From: Ophiosphaerella korrae
Taxonomy: Eukaryota; Ascomycota; Dothideomycetes; Pleosporales; Phaeosphaeriaceae
Reading direction: 5' to 3'
NCBI GenBank assembly: GCA_028456385.1
Contig: JALNQF010000120.1
Span: 62,001 to 126,000, forward strand
DNA: 64,000 nt
The notes under the pieces are model-generated. The model did not search any database. It was not told the DNA's origin and saw only the letters and a program-made list of their open reading frames with translations. Below are positions 1-13,345 of this stretch, one piece after another (the stretch's first letter is position 1; each line of letters starts with the position of its first letter). Made by a program: the position numbers and the translations under genes.

Positions 1-1997
1 TTGTTTCGTGTGGGCCTACAAACTATTTACTGGATTAGGAAGTATGCGACGAAATAGTCCAGCTGCGTGACGTCTCAGGTCCAAACACTCAAAACAGCAT
101 GCAGCGCGCAGCGCGATCGACACGCCCATGCCGCGCGCACACCGCTTTGCAAGCTGATCGTTGGCCCTCGCCACCGGTGGCAGGATGAACGCGTAGATCA
201 TTGTGTCGCCACAAAGCACGTCAGAGTCACATGAGTACCTCTGACTTTTAGACGACGGGTCACATGAACATGACCTCATGAAAAGATAGGCTGTACGGCA
301 AACGGCAACTTCTGCATGTGTCTAGCCAAAGATTGCCATATCTTGCGCGCGGACGTAAATTATGCCGCTAAGACACTCCACAGAGGCCAGTGCCATGATA
401 TGAGCAGGGACCTGTCAGGATATTCTTGGACAGGGTTGGGCTGGGCAATTATTTAGTTGTTGAAGGGGTGGAAATTTGATATTCGCTTGTGGTCAGGCCG
501 CCCAACGGTGTTCCTGCATCGCTAGCTGACGGTTGACAGTCAAGCGACGGGCGACAGGATACTCTTGCGCGGGATGATGGAGCTATTTTGAGGAATTTGG
601 CGAGATTGCGCTGCGGGGGTGGAGTGCGGCGGATGCGGTACGGAAGTCGCTTGTCAACAAGTGAACTTGCATGGATGGGAAATGAGGTGGGCAGTGCATG
701 GGATCGATAAAGGTGGCCACGCTGTGTGTTGTCAACGACAAAACAAATCACCTCCGACTCGAAATGTACGAGGGCGGGAATATCAGTCAAGGTTTCGGCG
801 AGAGGATTGACCGGGGCCTTGAGCATGGTGGAGTTGACGGGCAGGCAGCCATGGCCAGACCACAAAGTCGGATTTAAGACAGGCTGCTGATCATTACTGA
901 AAGGATTTTGACGATACTGCTCTCAAGACTGACAGTAAAATAGAGAGATTCTTGTCAATCATAAGGGGTAATTTGTGGTGTGATGAGGCAGCATAAGGGC
1001 TGTGTACATGTGCACACTATCGGTGCTGTCGAAGTCGAGGAAATTGAAAACAAGTGGTAACCTTCGACCCATGCTAACGACCTGCGAGAAAAGTCTCCGT
1101 GTTCGTATTTCTTTGTTGTCGAAAGTGACCGTGAAACAATCCCACTCTCTTACGATGAAGGGTGATGCTTCGAATCGAAACATTGTGTACGAAATCCCTC
1201 ACCTTGCACAATTTGACATACAATATGCGTTTGCAAAAGCACGGGTGCTCAAATGGAATAAGTTCTGGTTATTTGAACAACTCACCAGACGAGCATGAGG
1301 CAGAGAGAAGTATAATCTCAATATTCGGGACTTTACAATCTATTATAATGGAACAATCCACGCCCAACAGCAACTATGCTCATATAATCGAACACTGGAA
1401 TGGGTGTAAAACATCTATTTAGTTGGGCGATGGCCGAGTTGTGGTGACATCACTTGATATCGTCCTGAGGAGACCCACACATACATATGGAGCGAGTCTT
1501 GCATCATTCAACACCTGTCTTTGTTCGCGCACTTCGCAACCTCAGGTACAACAACATACGTTACCAGCCACCCCTCCAAAATCCGGTCGCTTTCAAGCCA
1601 GCTCCATCGAAGATTTGGAGCGATTTCCAAGGCTCTATAGAGGCTTCATGGCGCCGCTCACTATGACCGAATTATGGATGATTCAGCATATGGAAATTTG
1701 GGGCGATATTTGAAAGACGATCAAACATGTAAAGCTGAGTGCTATAAAGGATGCTGGGTATGAGGGACGAAAGCAAGCAGACGCTTATAGGTGAAGTATA
1801 GTCAAGATGACGCATTTAGATAAGACAGCTGAACTTAGGATAAGTAGCCGGATTGTTCAACAAGCTGCGCAACACCTTATCGGTCCAAATAGGAGGGTCT
1901 GCGCTGCCGCATAAGGGCATCATATGCAGCCAGAGGAGGACTTGAGTTCTTCATCTGTAATCGAATGTTTAAATGAAAACGATTTGTCGCATCATGC
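1..1997. other. Intergenic stretch, no supported gene
   Basis: Short open frames exist on both strands (longest about 138 codons at 449-865, minus), but none has a recognisable domain, a convincing splice structure or biased composition. Base composition is ordinary and I see no strong AT bias or tandem repeat. It is left as unannotated upstream sequence. Confidence 0.5.
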
Positions 1998-2864
1998 TCA
2001 GTCTCGCGTAGTTCCGAGCTCAGCGACTGTTCCATTTGGCCTTTGTTGTGGAAGTCTCGCATTGCCGCCCTGAGGTGGTGGTATAGCAACCGCGGGGCCA
2101 ACATCGGCCGGCACTGTATGCGAAGCATTGGCGGGTGCGGCTTGCATGCCACTCAGCTCTGAACGAGGGGTAATAGGCGGATTTTCAGGCGATGCGAGTT
2201 CGTATACATTCGATTGGTGGGGAGCTGGTTGATAAGCTTGGTATACAGTTGTCGGTTGAAAGTTATTGTACATAGGTGGGGGTGAAAAGGCTGGCGGAGG
2301 TGACATGCTTGGGGCTGGTGAAAAGGCAGGTGATGGTGGATAGGCCATTGATGGGTTATATAGCGCAGGTTTTGCCATGGAATTGTGGGATTTTTCATCT
2401 TTCGGCACCACAAGCTCAGGCTGCATCGCTAAAGGAGAATAATTGGTGACAGGTGCCGTGCCAGTCGGTCCGGATTGTGATTTCTTTCGCCAGAGGAAGA
2501 ATAGGAACCCAGCAATCAACAGGAGAACAGCGGCGACTCCGACGCCAATACCAGCCTTCGCTCCAGTTGACAGTCCAGGATCTGCTTGGGGTTCGGCGGT
2601 TGGGGAAACGGTCGCGGTGGTTATTACTAATCTGGTGACTACTACGGGTGAGGTCGCGAAAGTTGTTGGCGATGTGATTGAAGTCCTCGAAATCGCTGCT
2701 GATGATCGGGTTACAGACGTAGCTGAACTTGTATAGGTTGTTCGGGCGGGCGTGGATGAGGCGCGAGATGTGGTGACAGGGCGAATGGTCGTGACCTGAG
2801 CAATGGACGAGAGCTGGGCGAGTAGCGAAGAGGCAAGGCCTAGGATTGATGAAGCCATTGCCAC
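1998..2864 (-). CDS. Mid2/SKG6-like single-pass membrane protein
   Basis: A 288-residue, single-exon protein. The N-terminus (residues 1-24) is weakly hydrophobic and could serve as a signal peptide. Residues 25-100 are very rich in Ser and Thr, as in O-mannosylated cell-wall stalks. Residues 103-125 form one transmembrane helix (Gly/Ala/Val/Leu/Phe-rich) followed at once by the basic stop-transfer residues RKK. The remaining 160 residues form a Pro/Tyr/Ser-rich cytoplasmic tail. This order (Ser/Thr stalk, one helix, disordered tail) is that of Mid2/Wsc-type sensors of fungal wall stress. The family link rests on architecture, not on a conserved catalytic motif. The start at 2864 is the first ATG; a second Met two codons on is equally plausible. 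Confidence 0.75.
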   Translation of the reverse strand: MAMASSILGLASSLLAQLSSIAQVTTIRPVTTSRASSTPARTTYTSSATSVTRSSAAISRTSITSPTTFATSPVVVTRLVITTATVSPTAEPQADPGLSTGAKAGIGVGVAAVLLLIAGFLFFLWRKKSQSGPTGTAPVTNYSPLAMQPELVVPKDEKSHNSMAKPALYNPSMAYPPSPAFSPAPSMSPPPAFSPPPMYNNFQPTTVYQAYQPAPHQSNVYELASPENPPITPRSELSGMQAAPANASHTVPADVGPAVAIPPPQGGNARLPQQRPNGTVAELGTTRD

Positions 2865-3143
2865 GTCGTGTGCAAACTAGACTAGCACCGAAGGTGGGAA
2901 AGAAATGGCAGGAACGAAGAGAAGTTGGAGAGTGTCGATAGTTTTCAGGGTGAGGGCTGAGCTGGACAGCAACTAGTGCTGTCCAATGAACGAGTCACGA
3001 GGGTAATTAGTTTTCAGCCTTGCGCCAACTTTGTCTGGATGGGGGCGGCTAGGGGGCTAAAGTGGTGCTAAATGTAGGATACGATAAACGGGTGGTTGGG
3101 AGTGCATCTCAGCGCACCTCAGCGCATCTCATAGAGGGAACAG

Positions 3144-3474
3144 CTATACGGGGGAGATGACGAGTTTCCAGAAGGCATAGATGGTGAAGACGAAAACAAA
3201 GACGACAAGCGCCTGGCCAATCCGTTCTGTGCGGTCAGCGGGCTCGGCCTGGCTGCTCGCAGTAGACGAACGGTCGGAGTGGTTGGGGTCGGCGAAGGCG
3301 CCATAGTCTGGAGGAGCACCGACGAGCAGGGGTGCAGTGGCTGAGGCTGTGGCCTCATGGTAGGAGGGAGGGGGAGAGCCTGGCGGGGTAGCGTCTTGAA
3401 GCTGCGGCGAGTTAGTAGCTGCGAGCACGTGCGGGGTGCTGGAGCAAGAAGCATACCGACGCATGGTCCTGCAT
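3144..3474 (-). CDS. Small tail-anchored protein with two PPxY motifs
   Basis: A two-exon gene of 91 residues. Exon 1 is 3474-3457 (six codons, MQDHAS); a 55-nt intron (3456-3402) has a GTATGC donor, a TACTAAC branch site and a GCAG acceptor; exon 2 is 3401-3144. The protein has a disordered N-terminal half carrying PPSY and, about 18 residues later, PPDY. A Ser-rich acidic linker follows, then one hydrophobic helix of about 20 residues almost at the C-terminus (tail anchor). PPxY motifs bind WW domains of Nedd4/Rsp5 ubiquitin ligases, so an adaptor role at a Golgi or endosomal membrane is a reasonable inference. It is divergent from DOP1, with about 270 bp between the two start codons. An unspliced reading would begin with a different N-terminus; the perfect branch and acceptor favour the spliced form. 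Confidence 0.7.
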
Positions 3475-3741
3475 GACGTCTAGGTAGGTAGAGGGGCTTG
3501 AATATCGACGTGCTCTGAGGGAGATGGTTTTTGAAGCTGAGTTGTCGCGTCATGTTGCCCTCTGCACAGATGCACGAGCTCGGGCCGGGCTAGCTCTGGC
3601 AACCTCCCAATGTCAAGTGTCAAGTGTCAAGTGTCCAGTATCGGTATCATGGCCACCACGCGCGCAGGCAGCAGGAAGCCATAATGCCACTGCCTTCTCT
3701 ATCCAGCCCTCTCACCACCTCTCGCCAGCCCCAGACACACC

Positions 3742-6700
3742 ATGTCAGCTGATCTCCCCGGCTCTGGCCGCTCCAGCCCTGCACCGCGAGCCGCCCAAGA
3801 CTCTCTCTTCAAAAAAGACAAAGGCTACCGTCGATATGCCGCCGGCGTCGAGCGCGCACTTGCTCTCTGGGATTCAGCCCAGCAGGAATGGGCCGACTAT
3901 ATTTCCTTTCTGGCGAGGCTGCTCAAGGTCACTACACCCGCCTGCCATTGCCATTGCCAGCGTCCAGTGCTCACATGCTCCTCCAGGCCCTCCAGGCGCA
4001 CCCTGCCGAGATAGCTGTAGTGCCCCAGAGCGATATCGTCGCATTGCGGCTCGCGCAGTGCCTCAACCCGGCATTGCCGTCTGGCGTGCATCAAAAGGCG
4101 CTCGAGGTGTACGCCTACATCTTCGCCACTATTGGAGTATGTCTGGTGGCCATATACATATATATATACCATGCTTCTTGTGGCTCCCCGGAGCTGACCT
4201 CCAGTCCAGACAGACGCGCTTGCCCGCAACCTCAGCATCTACTTCCCTGGCCTCGCCTCCGTGCCTTCCTTCGCCTCGCTCTCCGTCCGCCCCCTCTTCC
4301 TCTCTGTCTTCGAGACCCACATCCTCACGCTCGACGCCTCCGCTCTTCGCCCCGCCTTGAAGGCCATCATCCTGTCTCTCCTTCCAGGCTTGGAGGATGA
4401 GACCAGCGAGGACTTTGACCGCATCTTCTCCGCCCTCGACCAGCTGCGCAAAGCTGTCCGGGGCCCCGCAGACGAGGTCAACGCCGGTGCTTCGCCGCAC
4501 TTCTGGCAGTGCTTTTTCCTGGCCGCCATCACCAACCCCTCACGGAGACAAGGTGCCCTCGCTTTTCTGGTTCGCCGACTGCCCACCTTTGCCCTACCAA
4601 AGACTCTTCCTGAATCTTCGACCTCGGCCCCCGCCTTGACAGCCGAAGCCGAAGCTGCAATATCACCGGAGCCAGGACTTTTGATTCGCTGCTTCGAATC
4701 CGGTCTTTCAGATCCACAACTGCTCATCCAACGAGGCTTCCTTGATTTGCTCGTTAGCCATCTGCCACTCGATTCTCCTGTCCTCCAAGACCGTGTTGGT
4801 AAAAATGACCTTGAAAGACTGGTCACCGCTGCCGCTGGTGTGGTGTCGAGAAGGGACATGAGCCTCAACCGCCGACTTTGGGCATGGTTTCTTGGACCAG
4901 AGCCCATGGCATCCGAAAGCGAGGACCACGTCGCCTCTCCCAATCAGGAGAGGCGTAACGAGGCATCTGATCCTTCCACCCAACTTGCAGCCTTTTTCTC
5001 GCGCTACGCTTTTGAAGCGCTGAGTAACAGCATTCTGACTATGATCAACCGACCCACCAAATCTTCTGCTGAGCGAGCACGCCCTTTCCGAATATGCCTT
5101 TCACTCATGGATCGCTGGGAAGTTGGCGGTCTCATAATTCCTGACATCTTCTTACCTGCATTGCAAAGCGCCCAGTCTTTTAGCGACAGTGCCTCAAAGC
5201 AAGAAGCTGATGAGGTGCTCAGAAGTGCTAGCGCATTCTTCGATGGCGTTGATAGTGGCTTAATATGGGGTAAGTTGATATATTTGATCACCTCCGCTGT
5301 CGAGCCTCAGACAACGAGCCACGACGAAGCACTACAGAGGGTAAAGCTAGCCAAGTTTACTCTTGCCCGTTTTAACCTCAAGGAGGAAGATATGCTTCTG
5401 CATCACATGCCCTTGATGATTTTATCAACTCTCGCTTCGCTCAACACAGCGTTTGGAGACTCCATTAAGCGGCCGCGTGATTTCGAGGTAACTGAGATTG
5501 CATTTGACATTGCAGATTCTTTGATACAGATTGTGCCAGATCAATCGTTGCGGAGCAGCCGTACTACTGAACAGGAATTGACTGATGCGATCGCTGTGCC
5601 CAGAAACAAGGCTCTGCAGCGATTGAAAGCTTTTTACGGAGACTCTCAAGGCAGTCTTGACGTAGTAGATCCTCCGTTTAGTGCAGCCGAACTAGGCCAG
5701 CACATCCTTCGCGAGGCTGTAGGCATGTTTGTGGTCTCTGTCCAATCTGCGGATATCACTCGTTCATCGGATGTATCAGCTAGAATTCTTGCCAACCTCA
5801 TCTCCAAGATACAGCATTTGAAAGCTTTGGATGAACACAATTTGTTTGCCGTCTTTCAACGTATACTTTCTGGACCGGTCGACGGGGCACAGCTGTCATT
5901 CAGTCAACTGAGTGCTATCACAACTGTACTTACGGCATTGCAAACGACCCGTCCTTCAATACCGTATATACCAGTCTCCCAGGTCGCGGAGTTGGTCCAC
6001 CCCCTTGTTGCATCGCTCTGGGACCACTTATCTCCGGTAAAGCCCAAGTACCACGTTGAAGCAACACGCTGCCTACTACAATTGCATACAATCCTACCCA
6101 GCAGCCGCATGGTCGAGGCTGCAATCTCATCAATCATCAACGATTCTCTCGCGAACCGGCCGATCAAGGTTGGAACTTTTGATTGCAGCCGGCATTTTGC
6201 AATCTTTTGGGCACATATTATGCATGAATTGAGTATGCAATCTGAGAAGCGTGGAGTCGTGAATCGGCGGGCAAGTGGAATACATGCTTCAGTACCTGCG
6301 CTTGCACCTGGAGAATATCATTATATCCTGACAAGGCCACTGCTTTTACTTCTGGACACGTTGGAAGACGAAGGCACTGAAACTTCTGCATTCATGAGAA
6401 ACTGGCTGCAGGACCTACCGAGTTTGCCGCGAATCTTCGATGTCCTTGTACTACACATACAGTCACTACAATGTATGACTGTCAACCAAAATCTCGCCCC
6501 AAGTAGCGCCTCATCCGGACGACAAACGAAACCGAAGAGAGACGACAGTAAAGATTGTTTGTATTATCTCCGACACGTGCACAATATATTGAAGAGGCCT
6601 TCACAACTCACATGGGTAACACTAGCTGAATCGGCTACGATTTGGACAGGTGAATCCTCACCGCGCATATCATTGCAGGAGTGGGTTGTGCAGACATGCC

Positions 6701-9432
6701 TTGAGACTATGGCTCCTTCGATCGGTGGCGATGAAGCCGCTGCTGAACCTCATGTCTTTGAGTTACATCGACTCTCTGTATCTATCATCTCTCAGGTCTA
6801 TCAAAGCTCTTTTGCAGCACCACTCAAAGATATGGAGCTAGAAGTGGCCTTGTTGGGGAGGCTCCGAACTGCTCCACCCTCTCTGCAAAGCCTGTTGTTA
6901 GAGGCAACTTTATCCGCGCTTAGGCTGCGTCTCACTCGCCCACAGGAGCTACCAACGGAACCCAAGATGCCCGCTCAGCCCACTCACAGATCTCGTCTGT
7001 CTCTTGCTATGAATAGAGATTCCGAAGACCATGAGCCAGCACCCATTACTCCGCCTCCCCAGTTAATTGACTGTTTGAAGCACGGATTCTCTTCACCCAC
7101 AAGCCGCCTAATATTGGATGATTGGGTTCATTTTCTCGTCGAGGTCCTGCCCCTCTTCGCCGACACAATATTTCAGAATCTTTTGCCTCTTGTTGACTGC
7201 TTCTGTAAGCAAATCAATTTGTGTTTCGAGAAACTCAAGATGATATTCGCGAAGCGTGATGTAGAATCAGACTTATCGCCAGAGTCTACTTTACTATCCC
7301 TGATTACAGGACTAGAGCAAATTTTGGCAAAGGCACATGACCGACTAACTACTCAGGAAACGCAAGCTTCTGCCACCAAGTCGCCTGAGCAACCACAAGG
7401 CTTCTTTAGTAATGTAGTTTCTGGTGTCTTTGCCTCAGAAAGCACACAAATGCGAACACCTACCGCCAATAGCAGACTCACAGTCCTACTTTGTTTTCAA
7501 GACACAGTTCGTATCTGCTTTGCAATCTGGTCATGGGGTGGCCATGGACGCAAGCAAGGCCAACAGGACTTATCGTCTGCTGCTTCCTTTGGTTACACGT
7601 CCTTGCGTATGCGAAATCGAGCCCGTCGCATCTTGGAGCATCTCTTCGCAGCCGAGGCGCTTGAGTGTTTGGAGACGTTAGTAGTCCTATGGACTAAGGC
7701 CAAAACAGACGCTGATCAAGACATGGAAATTATGGGTTTGCTGAATGTCCTCAACGGGTCAAAGCCGAAGCATACAATCCCTGCCATCTTCAATGCATTA
7801 TATAGTCGCACAGACCCATCGGCATTGGATTCAAGTCGAGTATCCACACTTACCTCTGACCTCTCCGATACTGAACTAGTCGCATTCCTTGTCGAGTACA
7901 CTAAGTCTCTTGAAGATGATGCCATGGATGAGATTTGGCAAGATTGTACCCTCTTTCTCCGGGATGTTCTCGCAAATCCGCTCCCACATCGGCAGATACT
8001 TCCCACGCTCCTCGAATTTACAGCAGTGATTGGGCAAAAGGTTGACAACACCAACTTTGGGGAGCAGCGCAAAATGAGGAGGGAACTCGCCGTATGTTTT
8101 ACGATTAGGATCATTATCTTTGACTGACACATTTTACAGGACATATTTACTAGAATACTGACTGCGACCTTCACAACCCGTTCTATGGGCTACGCGCTAG
8201 GCACAGCTCAAGACCCAACCAACGAGAAAACCCCCACTCTTACCAACGGTCTTCGTGCTCAGAAGCGAGCATCCGACGTTGTTGCAATCCTCAACTCAAT
8301 TGCATCTAAACTTCCTTTGATCCTCGTGGAAAATGACCGTGTGGCAAAATCAGTATCAGACATGTCTGCCTCGATTATTGGACCAACATTCCGAGCTAAA
8401 GCATTCCCTGACAATGTCTCCAGCAGCTTATTAGAACTTCTGCAAAGCCTCACAAAGATAGCGCAAGGCAACAAGCTACTCAAGAAGGACATCTCTGACG
8501 CATTTAACGACGCTAAATTCTTCAACACCCCACTGCCACTCTTAGAAACGTGTTGGCTACCTATTCTAGCGCAATGGACACAATCCGACAAAGAACGCGT
8601 CCCAGAGCTACTGTCTAGGGTATCGGCGCCAACTACTGCGGGCATCATGTTTGGCGTGGGTGCAGCATCCGCCCGTCAAGAAGCTGATCGCAAAACGCAG
8701 CTGAACCTCCGCCGCATCGCATTCCTTGTCCTCGCCAGCCCGGAAGATGCTTTCACCCCCAATATTCCCCAGATCTTAGAAAAGGTGGTCGAGCTCCTTG
8801 CCGCCACGCCCGCGACATCACCATCATCAGCCACACGTGCGGATGTACTTATCCTGTTACGCGCCGTCTTGCTCAAGACTTCGCCTGTTCACTTGGCATC
8901 GCTCTGGCCCGTTGTAAATGGCGAACTCACTGCTTCGTTGTCATCGCTGCTCCCTGATGCTGCGAATAAAGAACACTACAACAACGCCGGCATCATCCAA
9001 GCCTGCAAACTCCTCGATGAGCTTGTTGTCCTTGATCCGGATGACTTCCAGCTTTCAGAATGGCTTTTCATATGCGATACCATTGACGCCGTGTACAAAC
9101 CCAGCACGCCACCCCTCCATGTCTCGCTAACCGACGAGATCAATGAAGTGCTATCACAGAGCAGCGTGCCTATCATAAACACTGTCTCAACCATTGAGGG
9201 AACTACTTCCGAGGAACCGAGGAGAACACTCATGCTAGATCCACTCGTCGAAACCCTGGAGCGCGAAGAAGGCGCTGCGGTCTTAAATATGGCGAGGGCG
9301 GAGCTCGTAAACAGAGTTGTGAAGCCATTCCTGGGTAATTTGGCAATGAATGCGTTTGAGGCGCGCTATGGCGGTGGGAAGCCGGATTGGGCAGGCATTT
9401 GGGCGAGTGTGGTGAGGGATACAGGGTCATAA
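3742..9432 (+). CDS. DOP1: DOP1/Dopey family endosome-to-Golgi trafficking protein
   Basis: Four exons: 3742-3927, 3987-4136, 4210-8091 and 8140-9432, giving 1836 residues, the usual size for fungal Dopey proteins. The three introns (59, 73 and 48 nt) are all phase 0. The N-terminus shows the Dopey signature: a KGYRRYAAGVE segment, EWADYISFLARLLK, then RLAQCLNP and GVHQKALEVYAYIF across the first junction. The rest is a long helical, repeat-like protein with a C-terminal region ending in MNAFEARYGGGKPDWAGIW. In yeast Dop1 works with Mon2 and the flippase Neo1 in traffic between endosomes and Golgi. The first donor is the weak GTCACT, chosen because it restores the conserved LLK-ALQ reading. 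Recognition is from family memory; no alignment was run. Confidence 0.93.
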
Positions 9433-9961
9433 ATGGAATATGATTGTGCTCCTTGCTGATATACTTTGAGAAATAGGCTTTTAATGTCTCTGTGCCATAG
9501 TGAGAGCTTGTGCGTCTGGCACAACATATTGTTGATGTGCTTTCTTTGCAGATTATACCTCGTTTTCGCCTGTCTTGTCGAGTCTATTTTCTCTATCTCC
9601 ATTACACCACCATGATTTCAACGGGGCAAGGCTTGACTATTGGATGAACGAAGGCCGCTGCGTTCGAAAATGATGGACCACGCTAGATGTCCTGTCAGTG
9701 CGTTAGGTCAATCTTTTGTATTCTCGTCTCCAGAAAAGGTTCGCACAACGATCAAGCACATTCACACAAGTCTAAAAAAAGACTATCACATATAGCTCGT
9801 CACTCGGAGGTAGACATCGATTCAGCCAGGCATGCAGCCAATAATTCGGACGAACAAACGAAACTTTTGAACAACTAGCGATCTAGTATACAAGTTACAT
9901 ATCAAAACATCACGGCCACAGCCACATTTCCACCCCATCACACGACACCTATTGTGCTTAT
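9433..9961. other. Convergent intergenic space between DOP1 and CWH43
   Basis: About 530 bp between the stop codons of two genes that point towards each other. It must hold both 3' UTRs and polyadenylation sites. No open frame of interest or repeat is seen. Confidence 0.6.
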
Positions 9962-12900
9962 TTACTGATAATACCTCGGGCCGTCAAAGACGTGATATCT
10001 ATGCCCCCTGACGCCATAGCCCTTGAACAAGTCGGGGAAGCGAAGCCCAGGCGGCACCATCTCCTCGCCAACCATCTCGTTGCCGTTTTCCGGGGCGCCG
10101 ACGACGAACTTGCCAAGCTGGGAGATATGGCGTTAGCTAAACGTAGTGAAACGGGAAAGAGGAAGATGTTGTACTTACCTGCAATTCAGTATCAGTGATT
10201 GTGTCCCTGCTAACTCTTGCGTATCCGCTCCTTCGTAGCCCCTTGAACAGGATATATTCGCACCAACGGTCCCAATCGCTGGGATCGATATCTCGCATGC
10301 CGCTCTGTTCGCCGACATACGTGTTATAATTGCCTTCGCCTGGCTTGATTACTAGGTAGGACAGTAAAATTGCAGGGCGTGGCGTCGCCTTCATGCGCTC
10401 TGCCAGATACAAAGACTGTAAGCGGCGATCCTCGGGGTCTTCTTCTTGGCCTGAGTGGAAGACAAAGATATCGATGAGTTCACCGTATGCGTCGATGGTA
10501 GCTTCAATGGCGGGCGCGAGTTCGCCAACAGGAGAGGGGAGGAGATGGTGTGTTGAGTTTACGATGGGGAATTTGGAGAGGAGCGCGGAGCCCCAGGTGT
10601 GTTTGTTGGGGCCTGGACCAAAGTCGACGTACATGCCTAGATCTTCGGCGAGGAATTGAGTTGTATCGCGGTTGCCCATGATGATACGTTGGAGATCACT
10701 TTCGAGAAGGCCGATGACATCGACTTCAAGTTCCTTGAGGAGATCGCGCATGCGGTATTCGGAAGACCACATATCATTGTCGAGCGAGAAGTGGATGGTC
10801 CAGATACCGGCGGTAATAGACTTTTCTTCTGGGTGATAGGGCTTGTAGTCGTTAGTAGGGAAGCGGAGGTAAGCCGTCGCGATCGCAAGGACTTCTAGGA
10901 AGCCAAGGATGGTGAGGTAGTATGATCGCTGTCGGCTCGTAGCTGCTGTCGCGACTGCCTTGCCTTTGTAATTTTTCAGGACGGGGGATTGAGACGAGGC
11001 ACTGAAGACGCCCGCGCCGATTAGAAGCATCATGGCTGTCATGACCCAATCTGTACGTTCACGGACAAGTGGGCCACCTGGAACAAAAGCGTACGCTACA
11101 ACCCAAACGTGGAAGAGAACCATGAAGTTGTAGATCAGGAAGCCGAAACCAAACACCTTTGCGGGCGAGTGACAGGTGGCATGAGTGATGAGGGTAGGAG
11201 CAGCGGCCATAGTGTAGATTGCGAGAACAAGAGCGCCGGCGTAACCAGACCAGTGACTGCGGGTAGTGAGCACAGCAGCACCAATCGAACCAACACCATA
11301 GAATGCCCAGGATCGAGACAGATTTGGTGCGTAGAGTCCAATTGTGAGGCCGAGACCCATAGCAAGTAGAGTGACAGCGCCATAGGGAACGGCAATCGGA
11401 CCTCGGATGGGATAGCCCTCCCAAACCCAGGAGATCATGGTGCTTGAATCAGAGAGCAGAGAGTGCATTGAAAATAAGAGGCCTGCAAAACCGAGACTAG
11501 GCAGGAAGGCATAAGTCTTTGTAACGGGCCCAGGAGGGGCAAGATTTGCGCCTGAGCTGGCAGTGGATCTGGTTGAGATGAGAATGGCTACAAGGGCTAC
11601 TCCAAGGCCAGTCTGGTTCCATCCGCCATTCGCCTCATGCATGATCGGCCAGATGGGGTTGTTGGTCCAGAAGGCGAATTTAGCGACACTCGATGCGACG
11701 AGACCGATGGCAAAGGCAGATATGCGCGCCTCCAGGCGACGTGGCTGAGATCGTTCTGCAAAGAACGTAGCAGTCCATGCAAGGCAGGACATACTTAAGC
11801 CAAATGCAACAGCAAAGAGACGAGGAACGGGCCTTTCAGCGTGGAAAGCGAGGAGGCCTGAAAGGGATAAAAGGTGAAAGACGATCACATAGCGAGTGAC
11901 GAGGTACCTAATGGATTTGATACCAAGGAGAAATGGGGTGATGGTGCACATGACTAGAGCTTCGTAGCCAGAAATGCCCATGTGCCATAAGGGAAAGTCT
12001 ATAGCCTGTCAGAAGAGAGCGATGGTGAGGGTAGGCAAACTCACACCAGACGCACACGCCCAGGGATGTTAGCATAGACCAGAAAACAAACTAGAGGTAT
12101 TAGTTGTTGTAAGATATGAGTGTAGAATTGGCTTACTCCATTATAGACATCTGCAACAGCGTTGATGAAGCCGAACAAGGAAAAAGCTCCCGACCTATAC
12201 AATGATCAGGACATGGTTATCGGGAAAAGATGTTGTGTAGACACTCACTCTTTTTCAAGCTTGGCAGCGGAAACGGCTTGGGTGTTGGTACTACGAGACA
12301 GAGGGATCAGAGAATGGTCTTGAAATGTTTGTATTCGGAGGTGTCTATCTAGCTTGGGAGCCTCGAAACATACCCACGCGATATAGCTCGGTTGTCCTTT
12401 ACAACAATCTCAAAGTCCTGGAACTCGAAGGCGGTAACCGCATCGAACGCTACATCGAGGAGGACGAGGGCCCATTCAAAAAAGGAATAGATGGTGTATG
12501 CTAGGGAGAGTTAGTTGGAGGGGTGATTGGAGACGGTGAATACATACCCCCGGCTACCCGGTGGACCTTGTGCTGTATGAAGAAGTAAATGAGCGGGACA
12601 ATTGTGGCGAAGAAGGAGCCGGCGAATATCTTCCGGTATTTGACGGCTCCCGGGTTGGCGGGGCTCAAGGCAAGACAGCCCAATGTCCAGGGCAGGGTGG
12701 CTACAATGTAAGAGATCATGAAGATATCATGCCAATCATGGTCGTCGGTCGAGGTGACATAAGTCCAGCCACCGCACGTCAACGTGCGGAAGATACCAAC
12801 GCCAGCGACAAACTTGGGCAGCGACGAGCCGGATCGGCGGGTCAGGATATACCACAGGCCGACCAAAGCGAAACGAGGGCCTGGGAGAATGGTTAGTTGT

Positions 12901-13345
12901 GGTTTGTATGGCATGTATGCGAATGGTCTTGGTACCGGAAGTGAGCGCAATGAAGAGCATAAAGACGGAGCGCTCTGGATAACGGTCGCCAATGGTGGAA
13001 GAGACGGAGGGGAACCATTCGTCAGGGTAGCCCTAGGCACGTCGTGAGTACAATTTAGGCATGGGGGGTAGGCACGACCAACGTAGTGTTCATTCTGAAC
13101 TATTTTGTGATAGTGGAGTGACAGGCCGACGACGAGGGCTCCAGCAAAGGCACCTGTTGACAGTGAGCAAACGTACACGTGATGATGCTATCCCATTGCG
13201 GCCTTACAGTAGGCCATGACGGTATGGGAGATGGATATCCATTTCCCACTGAACTGTCCAACAGTGAGTGCGCGGCTTCTCAGGCATGGGTGTGCTGGAA
13301 ACAAACCGACGCGACGGCCTGGCCGTCCTTGTCCTTGAAAGCCAT
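9962..13345 (-). CDS. CWH43: CWH43, GPI-anchor lipid remodelling protein
   Basis: Eleven exons on the minus strand: 13345-13307, 13253-13208, 13153-13083, 13032-12936, 12880-12548, 12500-12374, 12290-12249, 12194-12137, 12090-12045, 11998-10179 and 10117-9962. They sum to 2835 nt (944 residues; yeast Cwh43 is 953). The N-terminal part is the multi-spanning FRAG1/DRAM/Sfk1-type domain, with [23 protein letters not shown] and [11 protein letters not shown]...IGDRYPERS. The middle is a long run of membrane helices. The C-terminal third has an endonuclease/exonuclease/phosphatase fold and ends in [14 protein letters not shown]. Cwh43 acts in the ER, where it replaces GPI-anchor lipid by ceramide. 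The start (MAFKDKDGQ) has a good Kozak context (CACAATGG) and gives correct phase to exon 2. It diverges from UTP6 across 264 bp. Confidence 0.95.

Noticed and set aside
3524..4500. Several plus and minus frames overlapping the start of DOP1 (for example 278 and 234 codons).
   Set aside because: Composition is Pro/Ser/Arg low-complexity. They are shadows of DOP1 exons 1-3, which join perfectly.
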